A stretch of DNA of 64,000 nucleotides, taken from Panagrolaimus kolymaensis. Taxonomy: Eukaryota; Nematoda; Chromadorea; Rhabditida; Panagrolaimidae. The stretch spans positions 4,588,001-4,652,000 of the forward strand of contig JAJQJQ010000005.1 of assembly GCA_028622995.1 (NCBI GenBank), written 5' to 3'. The translations under genes were made by a program, and so were the position numbers. Shown one piece after another: positions 11,951-23,803 of this stretch (its first letter is position 1; each line of letters begins with the position of its first letter). The notes below the pieces were generated by a model. It made no database searches, was not told the origin of the DNA, and saw nothing but the letters and a program-made list of their open reading frames with translations.

Positions 11951-13011
11951 ATGGTGGAACAGGTTACCTGGGTTGACCGCGTTCGAGTTAAGGTTGGAGT
12001 TAAAAATGAATTGCTCCGTGCCGCTCTTGCTGAATTCTTTGGAACCTTACTTTTGGTTCTCATCATCACTGCCGTCGTTGCTCAAAATGTCATTCCTAAA
12101 GCTGGATTTGGCAATACTATGATTGGAGGTAGATATACAGATAAATAAATTAACTTACTCGATTACTAAAATAAATAATTTTAGTCAATGTTGGTGTTGC
12201 CCTTGGTATCGTTTTTGGTATTGCTGTTTCGGCTAGAGCCAGCGGTGGCCATATCAATCCTGCCGTTACCGTCGCCTTCCTCACTCTTGGAGCCATCAAG
12301 CCTCTTCGAGCTATCGTTTACATCTTTGGTAAAAATTTAAAAAATAATTTTAAAGATTTAATAAGAAAAAAAAATTTCAGCCCAAGTTGTTGGTGCATTT
12401 TTTGGCGCTATGTTGACTTACTTCGTCTATTGTGATGCCATCAATGTTTTCGATGGTGGTGTTCGACGTGTAACTGGAACCAAGGCCACTGCTCACATCT
12501 TTGCTTCATACCCAGGAGCTCATCTTGGCTGGTGCAACGGTTTATTTGATCAAATCATCGCCACTGCCCTCTTCGTTCTCGTTGTTGTTCACACCGTTGA
12601 CCGTCGCAACCACTACCCTGTTTGGGTTCAACCATTCGTTATGGGATCCTCCTTCCTCATGATTGGAACTGCATTTGCTTTCAACTGCGGATATCCTCTC
12701 AATCCTGCTCGTGATTTTGGACCACGTCTTTTCACTCTCTTCCCCTATGGCGGACAAGTCTTCTCATTCAACGATTATGGATGGTTCTGGATCCCAATTG
12801 TTTGTTTATATCCACTTCTTTTTTCGTTGATTATATTTGTTTTAAATTTTAGGTCGGACCTCTTCTTGGTGGAGTCCTCGGAGCTCTCCTCTACCATCTT
12901 TTCATTGGATTCCATACCCCAGCTGAAGATTATGAAGTTGTTGCCACTCGTGAACTTCATCCTATTACCGAAAAAGTTGTCACTGAAGAACATGTTGTTT
13001 TGAACCCTTAA
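11951..13011 (+). CDS. Aquaglyceroporin (MIP family channel)
   Basis: Membrane channel for water, glycerol and other small neutral solutes. Exons 11951-12128, 12185-12328, 12381-12799 and 12853-13011 give 299 residues with six hydrophobic spans. The two pore half-helices carry NPA boxes: GGHINPAVTVAF in exon 2 and GYPLNPARDFGPR in exon 3. Asp after the second NPAR is typical of glycerol-permeable members (GlpF type) rather than strict water channels. The C-terminal tail (HPITEKVVTEEHVVLNP) is cytoplasmic. Length is usual for the family. The start follows a 5' acceptor at 11893. All introns are short, about 52-56 bases. Confidence 0.93.
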
Positions 13012-16000
13012 AAAGTAGCAGCAGCCGCTTTGCTTGATTTCTTCATTGAATGCCAGACCTCTTTTTTGATTAAAAAAAATCTTCCTGCCGCTTTCTCCTT
13101 CCGCTGAGAATCTCGTTTTTATTATTTTCTAAGCTGTTTTTTTTATATTCCATCGAAATGCGTAATTTTAATCAAGCGATTATTAAGTTTCTATTTTAGT
13201 ATAATTTATAAGATTTTCTCTATAAACTCGCGCATATTTTTTAAAGGTACATTTCCGTCCAGTACATTATTCTTTCTTTATAAGACAGTATTTTTAGACT
13301 TGATTATTGGTAGATTTATAATTTTGTTAAAATTTAATTGTCTGTGTTTTAAAAGCTTAAAATAAATTAATTGAGCGCGAAACAAAGTGATTTTCAAACA
13401 TGGAGTTGGTTGTAATATGACATCAAATCCCTCGACAAAAACTTGATGTAAATATGTCTTAATTGAAAAAATTATTTCAACGTCTTTTTTCATCACATAA
13501 TTTTAAAACAATGGAATGTTTCTATGAATCATTATAGGCCACAAAATGTAACTTTTGTTTTTCAATTGAATGAATATATACAATGACGAAAGGAAAAATA
13601 ACAAACAAGATTTGAAAAATGACGGTTTTTTGATTGTTTTTGTTTGAAGTAAAAAATAAAATGGGTAATTCCGGTTTCGTCTTCTCCTTCTTTGGCAGCT
13701 CCGTTTTTTTTGTGATTACGAAAGTAGCAGTGATGTCCAAAAAAACAATAAACACATTTTACAACAACAAAAAAGGTTAGAATTTGGTTTTTTGAACGAC
13801 CAAAATAGTGGTTGTATTTTGAGTTTATTGATGGGAAGGAAACGAGAGCAAAGAATTCCAGAATCGTTTATTTTCGATGAAAAATAAAAGTAATTTTTAG
13901 CCTTCCTTCAAATTAAACATGGAAAAGAAATTCCAAAACCCAAAAAAAGAATTTTATTTTTATGAGATTGCATTAAAATTTGTTTCTAAATTTAGAAAAG
14001 TCTTGAAGTAATTAATTTCTATTTTCTCGTTACTCACGCACGCATAAATAAAAATAGAAGCAATTTGTTATTGATTTTTTGTTAGTAATGTTTGAGTCAT
14101 CTAATTTTGTGGCTATGAGTTAACCATATTTGATAAAAGTATGATTGCCATTACTAATGATTATTGTAAAATTTAATGGTTTTCTAAAGGTTTATTGTTT
14201 ATAAATTTGTAAAGTGAATATCATCGAAAAAAATTAGGTTCCAGCTTTAACTATTTAAGGAATGTTTTCAATGAGATTAAAAGAAATTTTTACTAGTATC
14301 GTTGAAATAATCCATCTTGCAAGTTTTTTAGTTTTCGTTGCAAAGAGAGCGATAACCTTCAAAAAATTACACAAAAAACAGCTACCAGCGATGGTATAAC
14401 AAAAAAAACGCCAACAAAAAATTATTTTTAGAAACACCAAAAATTTACTACTCCATCAAGCGCGAGAAATTATTGGAAGTTAAATGTCAAATAATTAATT
14501 AATTACATCGAGAGGAAAATGGACAGAAACTTTTGTATATCAAACTTTGTTCCTTTTTTAATTGATCACATGTTTACCGAATACAAAATAAACAGTATGT
14601 GCTTTTTAGAAAGAATTTTTATTGTTTTCTTTTGGTAAATTTGAACAGAGACCTTTGATGTTGTGGTTATATATTTTTGTTATTGACAAAATATGTTATC
14701 AAAACACTTGACGTAATCTTCTTCATTTACACGTAATTTTAATAAAAACTATGAAAGTTAACCAATAATTAAGGTCGAATGAACACGAGATTAGAGATTA
14801 TGCATCTCCGCAACAAAAAATGCTAAAAATGAATACAAAATTCATACCTTTATGCTCATGTGGTTACAGAAATTTTCTCATTTTATTTTTTTTATCGATA
14901 ATTTGGAATTAATTATGGGAAAAAACAAGCTTTTGCAAAAAAAACTTGTGAAGGGCAGGTTTTGACCACATAGATAGGATAAGCAAAAAATCTTTTGAAA
15001 TTTCTCCAATATTTTTAGAAGGATACAATGTCATTGATTACGAACAGAAACAAGAATATTATTTGGAAGTCGAATCGAAATTCAGCACTTTCATCTGTGC
15101 TAAGCGTTACTAAATGAAAAAAAATTTAAACTCCAGAAATAAAAAATGATTCATTTTGAAATTCAAGCACAATTTTTTTTAACCATCGCTTTCATTTAAG
15201 ACCATTAATGAATTCAGCTATTTTGACCAGATTATTACCTAAATTATTTTAATTTAAAAATCTTTAAAAATATATGTCAAATGAAAATCGATTTCGCAAA
15301 AACTTTTCTCAAAACCATAGTTATACATTCAACATTACCAAATTAGAGTAAATCCACGAATTTTTTTCTTTATAAAAGTAAGGATGAAAGTTAATTCAGA
15401 ATTTTTTCTTCCTCGAACATTCTTTTTTTATTTGATTAAACAACTTTTTTTTATTTCTTTTAATAAAAAACAATTTGATCGACGTCAACAAATTGATGAT
15501 GACCAAAAAAAATATGTGATCGGTCGGTGACCATCTGACTTCGTTTTCTCTTTTTTTGTTTTTTTCTTTCGTGCATTCTTGAATCTGTCTATTTTTATCA
15601 ATAAAATCATGAACTCTTACTTACTCCACCTTTTTGGATGATGAAGAAGAATTTTTTTGAATATAAAAACCCAGCAATAATGGTGTTAAATGTGTGATTA
15701 AAAACTAATCAGTCAATTTGAGTTTTTTTTTTCAAATGTCTTTTTTGAGAAAGGCATTTTTTGTCGATCTCGTGTTAGTTAGTTTGATAAATGACCCAAA
15801 TCGATGAAATATCAGCTGAATTGAAGAAAAGGATATGTGACCGGACAACGGCCTTTTACTGTTGGAATTCTATCAACTTTAATTATTTTTGATGATTTTT
15901 TTAAACTTCTTTCGTGATTCACAAAACAAAAAATGAACTTACATTTTTTGTTGGAGGAGTAGGCGTGGTATCAAAGGCGTCAGAACGTCTCTGTTCTTTA

Positions 16001-16109
16001 AGTACATCTTCTGCGTGTGTTTGATCATCACCACCAAAAAAGGGTTTAAATAGTTGAATAATTTCAAATATTTTTTCAGATAACAATCACTACCTTAAAA
16101 ATCTAAAAG
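13012..16109. other. Intergenic between aquaporin and EF-hand genes
   Basis: About 3.1 kb, A/T-rich, with no coding frame. Its right end is likely the promoter and 5' UTR of the EF-hand gene. Confidence 0.5.
15662..15668 (+). promoter_or_regulatory. Possible TATA box of the EF-hand gene
   Basis: TATAAAA lies about 450 bases before the ATG at 16110. An acceptor TATTTTTTCAG ending at 16080 would remove the space between as a 5' UTR intron. Evidence is position and motif only. Confidence 0.25.
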
Positions 16110-16679
16110 ATGTTTAAAAGCTTTGTATTTTTGGCTGCTCTCTGCCTTGCCGTTGTATTGGCTATGCCCATTGCCGAGGATCATGAACACGATGATGAAC
16201 ATGAAGATCATCCCGAAGTTGTAGCTGCGACTGAAACCCCTGCGGAATCTTTTGTTAGAGCGGACGCAGATGAAGATCTTACATTAAATTTTGATGAATT
16301 CCTTCACACTGAATTAAGTTATGTTCAAATGAAAAAAGCTGAATTTGATATGCTTGACACTAATGGTGATGGTATTCTTTCATCTGACGAATATGCAGCA
16401 TTTTATCAACAGCGAGAAGATGATAAAACCGATAACTCCAAAAAATATTATATTAGCCTTTTCAAAGAATTTGATGAAAATAATGATAAACAATTGAGCC
16501 CCACCGAAGTCAAACGAATCCTTTCTAAACGTTTCCTTCTTAAACCTCGTGATAATTTCGGCGAACTTTATGCAAAGTTTGACAGCGATAATAATGGTGG
16601 ATTGAACCTTGGTGAATATCAAAAGTTTGATCAAACTTTCCCCTTCTATGAATTAGATCCTATTCAAGTTGCTGTTTAA
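16110..16679 (+). CDS. Secreted EF-hand calcium-binding protein
   Basis: Single-exon gene of 189 residues. Residues 1-18 are a signal peptide ending LAVVLA. A His/Asp/Glu-rich segment (residues 23-35) follows, then four EF-hand loops at about 52-63, 83-94, 122-133 and 158-169. Loop 2 (DTNGDGILSSDE) is canonical. Loops 1, 3 and 4 keep acidic ligands, though loop 3 has K instead of the usual Gly at position 6. There is no ER-retention signal, so the protein is probably secreted or lumenal. The His/Asp-rich N-terminus may also bind metal. An acceptor ending at 16080 lies 29 bases before the start. The exact family is not recognised. Confidence 0.85.
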   Translation: MFKSFVFLAALCLAVVLAMPIAEDHEHDDEHEDHPEVVAATETPAESFVRADADEDLTLNFDEFLHTELSYVQMKKAEFDMLDTNGDGILSSDEYAAFYQQREDDKTDNSKKYYISLFKEFDENNDKQLSPTEVKRILSKRFLLKPRDNFGELYAKFDSDNNGGLNLGEYQKFDQTFPFYELDPIQVAV

Positions 16680-17517
16680 AATATTTATATTCAATGGCTT
16701 TAAAAAAAGCCAAAACAACCAACCATTCCGGGTTTTGTACAAAAATATGATGATGCATAATAGAGAAAGGTCTCAGAATTTTTTAAAAAGGTTTGTTAAG
16801 CAAAACCTAATTTTTATCAATTTATTTGATGATGTTGTACAGTTTGCAGTTTTCTTTGTTTCTTTAGCAATAATTGTTGTTTGTTTAATAATATTTTTGT
16901 TTTTGGTTTTTTGCAATGTCGATTTCTAAATAAATAAATTAATTTACTTTATTGTTTCTCTTTTCAAAGAGTTATACAAAAACAAATTGAATTGTACTTT
17001 ATTGCCAATTAATCTCTTTTTTTTGTTAGTGGAAGTCGTCTATTTACAAACCAAAAATATAAAAAACTAAGAAAAAAAACAAAGAATTTTCTTTTGAATT
17101 CTTTACAAATTGCACGCAAAAGGGGCAAAGCAACCTGAAAAGAAAAAAAGGTGTTTGATCGAAAAACCTTAATTTCCAGAAATGTGAAGAAGAGAAAGAG
17201 AAAAGTTTTAGATTGAAATGAAACGAGAAAAAAGTTGTGTTACATAATATTCGTAAAGAGAAGTGAGCTCAACTCATTTTTTATACCCAAACTAACGCTT
17301 CTTCGCAATATTGCATATTTTATGAAGTTCACACTTTATGGTTCTATTGTTTAAAATTTTCCCAAATTTAAAGCTTTGTTTGCCAGATTGATGATCTTTT
17401 TTATCTAACAAAAAAACGAACAAAATAAAAATATTAATAAATTTATTAATCATTACAATAATCAAAATACAAATTGATGAAAACATAAATGCACATTTTG
17501 TTAATATTTTTGAAACA
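16680..17517. other. Intergenic, convergent 3' flanks
   Basis: Lies between the EF-hand gene (plus) and the proline-rich membrane protein (minus). It should hold both 3' UTRs. Nothing else was seen. Confidence 0.5.
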
Positions 17518-18021
17518 TTAAATTTGCATATTGACATTGATTCCAATTTGAGGTTGATCATAAGCTGGTGGCGGTGGAGGAGGAGGTGGTGGAGGTGGAG
17601 CAGAAATAACAACTGGAAGCGGTGGAGGAGGTCCATTTCCCTTTGATTTTTTTTTGATGCAGATGACTACGATGACAATAACCACGATAACACTGAAAAC
17701 AAGTGAGTTAAAGGTTTGTAAATATTAACGTTAAAGAAAGAAAACTTACATGATTATAAAAACAATAGGAAGTGTAATCCATAACCATGTTAGAGATTTA
17801 ACTTCGCTTACGGTACCATCATATTTTTCTTGATTTTGTTTGCTTCTTTGATGAAATTCTTTGTCCATTTTTTCGCTTCTACGATCAAATTTTTCACTAT
17901 CTTGTTTACGTTGTCGTTCAAATTCAGCATGTTGATCATCTGCCCAGTCTCCATATGCAGATCCAACAAAAATAATAAAAGCAAATAAAAAATAAGGAAG
18001 ATATTTAGCAGCAGCCACCAT
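17518..18021 (-). CDS. Single-pass membrane protein with charged ectodomain and polyproline tail
   Basis: Two exons (17750-18021 and 17518-17692) give 148 residues. A signal peptide (KYLPYFLFAFIIFVGSAYG) is followed by a highly charged, probably helical segment rich in Lys, Glu, Arg and Gln (about residues 25-70). A hydrophobic span crosses the exon junction (LWITLPIVFIIIVIVVIVIV). The cytoplasmic tail starts KKKSKGNG and contains a run of ten prolines plus other proline clusters, then AYDQPQIGINVNMQI. Such tails usually bind SH3, WW or EVH1 domains. The family is not recognised. Confidence 0.8.
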
Positions 18022-18936
18022 TTTGACGAACTTTGCTTCGTTTGATTGAAACAGCTAACACTGTTCGAGTCAAAATAAATTCATCAACATAAAACAAAAA
18101 TTTACATATCCTTGATTTTTATTTCGTTATTAGCTAAATGATAAAATTATTCAGTTCAAATGCAAATTTTTATTAAACTATGATACTTAAAATAAAGTCT
18201 AGCGATTTAAAAGTTGGTTATGGTAAGAAGATACACTTTAAATTGACAAAAGTATGTCTTGAAATTAATTTTGTTAGCATAAAAAACTGAAGTTTATATA
18301 ATTGATAAACTCACATACGGAATAAAAAATATTTCTTAATGATTTGTTCATAAATGATATAGCGATTGTTGTATTTATTGTTGAATTGTCGTTTGATTTT
18401 CTTTCCTTGTTTTTGTCAGTAATAAAGCTACATCATTTTCTCGAAGTTGGAGCTTGAACTTCCGATATCCTTACCATTTTTCTCTCTATCATTTAAAAGT
18501 TTTATTTGAATTCCAAAAAGCCCCATTTAGATTTTCTTTAATGATTACCCAAAATATTACTGATTAATTCAGGGAGAAAAGGTAAGCAAAATTTAGATTA
18601 TTCTATTTATTGTAAACTCGAAAGCGTTTTAGGAATTTTTAAAAGGTTAAAATTTAAAAATATTTACACATGAAAAAAAGTTTTGGAGGAAGTTTCCACA
18701 AAATTGTAGAGGTTCGTATATAAAATGGATTACAAAAATGGACCCATGGCTGACGACTTTTATTTTTATCTTCCACGACTTTGGTAGAAGAAATATAAGA
18801 GTTTCAGCTTAGAATATGTAACATATTTTGTTAAATGATGTGCTTTGATTCCATTTGCTCTCTAGTTTTTTTTCTTCACTATTCGTTACCCGCTGAACAC
18901 TTTACCGAATCCCATAAAAATAAGCAGTATAATACA
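18022..18936. other. Intergenic
   Basis: About 900 bases upstream of the proline-rich protein gene and downstream of MED4. A/T-rich, no gene seen. Confidence 0.5.
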
Positions 18937-19788
18937 TTAAAAGTTTATTTCATCATGTGCAAAAGATGGAAAATCACTTGGTGATGGACGATTTCTTAAA
19001 TCAATATGATATTCAGCTTGCCCATCAATTTCATCATCAATAAGATCTTTTGCAGGTTGACCATAAACTTCTCTACAAAATATAGAATAAAAATCATATA
19101 CATAACATGAAGCCAAAAAAACAAACCTTGTAGGACGAGAAATCTGACGGAATTGAAGTTCTGTAGGAAATGGACGAGTAGGATCACCTTGTTGCCAATT
19201 ATGAGGAGATGCAACAGAAAAATTCTTTGAGATCAGATTTGATAAACGAATCACTTCTTCTGGTTCAAAAGTTTTACTTTCTGCTTTGGCTTTTGTGAGT
19301 GCTTTATGTGCCTAAAAATACTACATTGGATGAGACATTAAATAGCGAAAGAGAAACATACAGCATAATTTGCGTTGGATATAGCTTTAAAAGTTTCTAA
19401 TAACTTTTCACTTTGAGCAGCAATAAATTCATTACGTCTTTTCACAGATTCTTTTAATGATTTAATAAATCTTTCTTTATCATAACGGCAATTCACTGGA
19501 AATATAATTTTGCTTGGTAACAAGATAGAGAAGAAAGAAACTTATAAACCTTTTCGAACTATTTCTTTGAATTGATCAGATTTATTTGAAAGCAAGCTTG
19601 TTAAGTGTGCTAGCTTATCATCCACGATGCGTTTCTTTGCACAATCCACAAATACAGCAACAGTCTAAAATTAGTAAAATAGTTAAATACAAACTAAAAT
19701 GTTTAAAAAAAAGAACCTGAGTTAAAATTGCATGAATGTCAAGCGATAATTCAACCAGATCTTCCTTCAAATTTATACCGCCTCCCAT
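18937..19788 (-). CDS. med4: Mediator complex subunit 4, with an unusual C-terminus
   Basis: Mediator middle-module subunit that links transcription factors to RNA polymerase II. Exons 19717-19788, 19550-19664, 19362-19495, 19127-19311 and 18937-19072 give 213 residues. The conserved core includes helical segments and the MED4 signature SAPHNWQQGDPTRPFPTEL-like block (ASPHNWQQGDPTRPFPTEL). The last exon encodes REVYGQPAKDLIDDEIDG and on to HDEINF, which is not a known MED4 tail but is nearly identical to the end of the neighbouring MGCC gene. The first intron has a weak GTTCTT donor. The gene lies 230 bases downstream of the MGCC gene on the same strand, with an acceptor CTGCTAG just before the ATG, so the two may be one operon. 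Confidence 0.88.
18954..19138 (-). repeat. Duplicated gene segment, copy A (in MED4)
   Basis: This block covers the end of MED4 exon 4 (codons for RPTR), the 54-base intron and most of exon 5. It matches 20150-20335 closely, including intron bases such as AATAAAAATCATATACATAA. Intron conservation means a recent DNA-level duplication rather than protein convergence. Confidence 0.85.
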
Positions 19789-20018
19789 TATTTTCTATCT
19801 AGCAGATAATCAAAAGTAATTTATGTACAAAAGACAAGAATGATTTAAATAAATATTTTATTATCAAAAAAGCACGTATTATAAAATAAAAAAGGAAATC
19901 CAAAGTTTGAAAAAAAATTTGAAAACAAAAAATGGAAGAAAAATAGACGTTGTAAGACTTTTTTTTGAATTTCGATATGGAAGATTCGATGGAAAAAATG
20001 GTGGACGTTGAAGCTTTT

Positions 20019-20547
20019 TCATGGTTCAAAATTCAAAGGCTTTTTATGTTGAACCTATAAATAATAAAATTAATTAAACTTAAATGCATAAAAAAAACTT
20101 AAGCTTACTACTTTATCATCTCTTCGTTCATCATTTTGTTGTTGTTTTTCATGGGCAAAAGCTGGAAAATCACTTGGCGATGGACGATTTTTTAAATCAA
20201 TATGATATTCAGCTTGCCAATCAATTCCAGCATCAATAAGATCTTTTGCAGGTTGACCATAAACTTCTCTATAAAAGGTTGAATAAAAATCATATACATA
20301 AAATGATGCCAAAAAAATACAAACCTTGTAGGACGGAAAATGTGATCAACAGCGACTTTGCCTTTCCTGAAAAAAAGACATTTCATTAAAGGTTTCAATG
20401 ATAATAAAAATAAACTTACTGGTCATTATCAGTATCAAGATCATCAAAAGCATCGCCAGGTTGAGGTTCAAATCGCACTTTTCTCAATTCATTATCATTT
20501 ATTCCAATTTCTTTTTCATGGAATTCTTTTGATCTACAACAACCCAT
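20019..20547 (-). CDS. Small MGCC-start protein, probably lipid-anchored, unknown family
   Basis: Exons 20420-20547, 20325-20366, 20109-20268 and 20019-20054 give 121 residues. The N-terminus MGCCRSKEFHEKE has Gly2 for myristoylation and Cys3/Cys4 for palmitoylation, with basic residues behind, so attachment to the inner face of a membrane is likely. The middle is acidic (DAFDDLDTDND). The C-terminal half (FRPTREVYGQPAKDLIDAG, then WQAEYHIDLKNRPSPSDF) is shared with MED4 next door. It resembles LAMTOR1 only in starting MGCC, and the rest does not match what I know of that family. First gene of a probable two-gene unit with MED4. Confidence 0.75.
20150..20335 (-). repeat. Duplicated gene segment, copy B (in MGCC gene)
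   Basis: Partner of the block at 18954-19138. It spans the end of exon 2, the intron and exon 3 with the same phase and splice sites. Copy B reads DAGIDWQAEYHIDLKN where copy A reads DDEIDGQAEYHIDLRN. Confidence 0.85.
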
Positions 20548-21397
20548 GATTTTTTTCTTTTACGGTATCGATGAAGATTTATTTTTCTTTGACAAAAATG
20601 TTTCATCTTGATCAATGTAATTACGAGAAAAAAATTAGCATGGAAAAACTTATGTAGCCATAATGCAAATCCTCAAACATTTCCAACTATAACAAATTTT
20701 CATAAATCATTTTACGATGCTATAAAGTGGGCGAACACGAATTAAAATTATTTCCATTTTTGACGCCGTTATTTTTGAAATGCTTTTAGAAAAAATGCAC
20801 AAACTTTGAAAGAAAGAATGGACACAATTTGTGAAGTCTAGTGTATTCTGCTTTAAAAGAGCATGGAAATGAAAGAGTTCGGGGACAACTGATAAAAAGG
20901 AAAATTATTGCTAGACCATGAACAAAACATGGTCACTTTCACTTAGTTGAAAAATAGCCCCTTTGAATTTGAAATGAATGGCTTTTTACACATTGATGTT
21001 TATGGCATTCTTATTATCATTCATTAACTTGCCTTGTTTTCAATATGATTGGCACTTTTACATTTACTCATAAATTTAACTAAAAAATCCATCAATGCCA
21101 ATAAGTTATTAACCTTAGTTTTCGATGCTAAAACTTCATTTGATTTTTATTTTAGTTCTTTCATAATTGTGGTTTCATTAGTTTTTTTTCTTTCTTTCAA
21201 AACTGATTTTTTACTACAAGAATTGTGCGTTGACCGTCGTAGTCTAAAGAGTCGATAACACGAACGAAGAAATTTTTCTTTCTTTTCCTTTTTTGGTAGT
21301 TATTATTTCATTGATGTCCATTGCGCTGGTTGCATATTTTCCTTGCATTTAACTTATTTTTTAAAACTTTTAGAGAGCTTGTTAGAGATTCGCAACA
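20548..21397. other. Divergent intergenic region
   Basis: Lies between the minus-strand MGCC gene and the plus-strand SCPx gene and should hold both promoters. An acceptor AAAACTTTTAG lies about 25 bases before the SCPx ATG. No gene was seen. Confidence 0.5.
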
Positions 21398-23509
21398 ATG
21401 TCTTCAAAGCCAAAAGTTTACGTTGTTGGAGTTGGCATGACCAAATTCACCAAGCCCCAATCCACCGGTCTTGATTATCCTGATTTCGTTAAAGAAGCTG
21501 GTGAGAATGATGTTTCTTGAAGCTTTTTCACGAGTTTCATAATTTTTTAGTGACTCTTGCTCTTGAGGATTGCGGTTTAAAATATACTGATATTCAACAA
21601 GCTACAGTTGGCTTTCTTTATGGTGGAACTTGTTGCGGCCAAAGAGCTCTTTATGAAGTTGGCATGACCGGTATTCCCATTTACAACGTCAATAATGCAT
21701 GTGCTTCGGGTTCAAGCGGAGTTTATCTTTGCAAACAAATTATTGAATCTGGAAATGCCGATTGTGTTCTTGCTTGTGGTTTTGAAAAAATGCTTCCTGG
21801 ATCCTTGGAAGCGATGAGCAGTAATCCCGATGGTCGTGCTATTCCCGTAGATAAACATTTAGAGGTTATGGCAGATACATATGGACTTTTCCCTGCTCCA
21901 ATGACTTGTCAAATGTTCACCAATGCTGGTAAAGAACACATGGAAAAATATGGTAACAGAAAGTGGATTGAATAAATTGTGATTGAAATTTTAAAATTTT
22001 AGGAACAAAACGAGAGCACTTTGCTAAAATTGCTCATAAAAATCATAAACATTCTGTTCATAATGAGTAAGTTTATAGATGAAATAATGGCCTTCAAAAT
22101 ATTTGATTTCCAGAAAATCACAATTCCGCAAGGAATTTTCATTTGATCAAGTTATGAATGCTCGAAAAATTTATGATTTTTGTGGCCTTCTTGAATGCAG
22201 TCCAACTTCAGATGGTTCAGCCGCAGCTGTACTTTGCTCAGAAAAATTCCTTCAAAAACATCCTGAACTTCGTAAACAAGCAGTTGAAATTGTAGGAATG
22301 GAACTTCGAACTGATGTTCCAAGTGCATTTAATGAAAAATCCAATATTAAAATGATTGGATTTGATATGGTTCAAACAGCAGCAAGAGATCTTTTTAAAA
22401 ATACTCATATGACTCCAAATGATGTTCAAGTTATTGAATTGCATGATTGCTTTGCGGCAAATGAATTAATCACATATGAAGCTATTGGACTTTGCCCCAT
22501 TGGAAAAGCTGGTGAACTCATTGATCGTGGAGATAATACTTATGGTGGAAAATGGGTTATTAATCCAAGTGGCGGATTAATTTCTAAAGGTCATCCCATT
22601 GGTGCTACAGGCGTTGCACAAATCGTTGAATTATCTAATCAACTTCGAGGCAAATGTGGTCAACGTCAAGTTCCAAATTGTAAAGTTGCAATGCAACATA
22701 ATATTGGTTAGTTTTACCTTTAATTTTGCAACAAAGTTTTCGAATTCATTTTATTTGAAAAAGTATCGCAAAATTTGTTTTTTTGAACTAAAATATTTTT
22801 CTTTTCATTGAACAAAAACATGGCAAAAGTCGAGATGATAGCTTATCAATTTCTTTTGTTTGTAGTTAAAGCTTATGAAAGTTAAAAATCATCGTAGTGT
22901 ATTTTAATCAATACACATACATTTCAAACAATACAAGACTCCTTTTTCTAAAATAAATCATTCAATTTATTTTTTCAGGAATTGGTGGCGCAGTTGTCGT
23001 AGGTCTTTATAAAATGGCTGACGGTAGTAATAATTCCAATCATCACAACAACAACAACAATAACAACGCTTCAAAAAGTAGTGGAAGCCTTAAATCTGAT
23101 GAGATTTTCAAGGAAATTAAAGAACGCGCTAGTTCTGAAAAAGAATTGGTTAAACAAGTACAAGCTTCATTCCGTATTAATGTAACCGATGGAACAACAA
23201 CCAAAAATTGGACCATCAATCTTAAAAAAGACCCACCATTCGTTGGTGAATCAAACGAAAAGGTTGATGTTGAAATTAGTGTAAAAGATGATGATTTTAT
23301 TCAAATGGCTGCTGGCAAATTAAAACCTGATCAAGTAAGTAGGATTTAGCTAAAGATGGGATTATTAGCTTTCTGCTCCAAAAACAATCTTTTTAAATTC
23401 CCATTTTTAGGCTTTCATGCAAGGTAAAATGAAACTCAAAGGAAATATTGCAAAAGCCATGAAACTCAAAAGCATCCTTGATCCAAGCATGCTTAAATCC
23501 AAAATTTAA
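21398..23509 (+). CDS. scp2: Sterol carrier protein X: peroxisomal 3-ketoacyl-CoA thiolase fused to SCP2
   Basis: Thiolase that shortens branched or very long acyl-CoAs in peroxisomal beta-oxidation, joined to a lipid-transfer SCP2 domain. Exons 21398-21500, 21551-21952, 22003-22066, 22114-22706, 22979-23334 and 23411-23509 join to 538 residues, close to the usual 547. Thiolase motifs: [10 protein letters not shown] with the acyl-accepting Cys, [13 protein letters not shown], and [10 protein letters not shown]. The SCP2 domain follows from about residue 400, after a linker containing seven Asn in a row (HHNNNNNNN). The C-terminus SKI is a non-canonical variant of the PTS1 peroxisome signal. 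ATG 23014 at the domain junction could start SCP2 alone. In Caenorhabditis elegans the thiolase DAF-22 lacks SCP2, so the fusion here is the older arrangement. Confidence 0.93.
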
Positions 23510-23803
23510 ATTATCTCTCAAACCAAATTGTCAAACATGTATCATCAATTGTTTAAAAATATTATTTATAGATCATTTTTATAAAATAAACTTTTAAGAA
23601 AAATATTGGCACGAAATAAAATACAATACAGTAAATTAATTATAATTTTTTGTTTTTGACCAGAATGAAACGAGAGAAGAGAGAGAAAAATAATAATAAG
23701 TCAAATGACCAAATGATTTTTTGATAACTGGGCTGGTGATTGATTTCCCTAACACCGGGGAGGAGAGATTAAAATAATATTTTTTGAGATAATAAAGGAT
23801 GAA
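23510..23803. other. Convergent 3' flanks
   Basis: About 300 bases between the SCPx stop and the stop of the minus-strand serine-rich gene. AATAAA-like signals for the plus strand lie near 23584. Confidence 0.5.

Noticed and set aside
20019..20547. LAMTOR1 identity for the MGCC protein
   Set aside because: Only the MGCC start is shared. The body and length do not match what is known of LAMTOR1.
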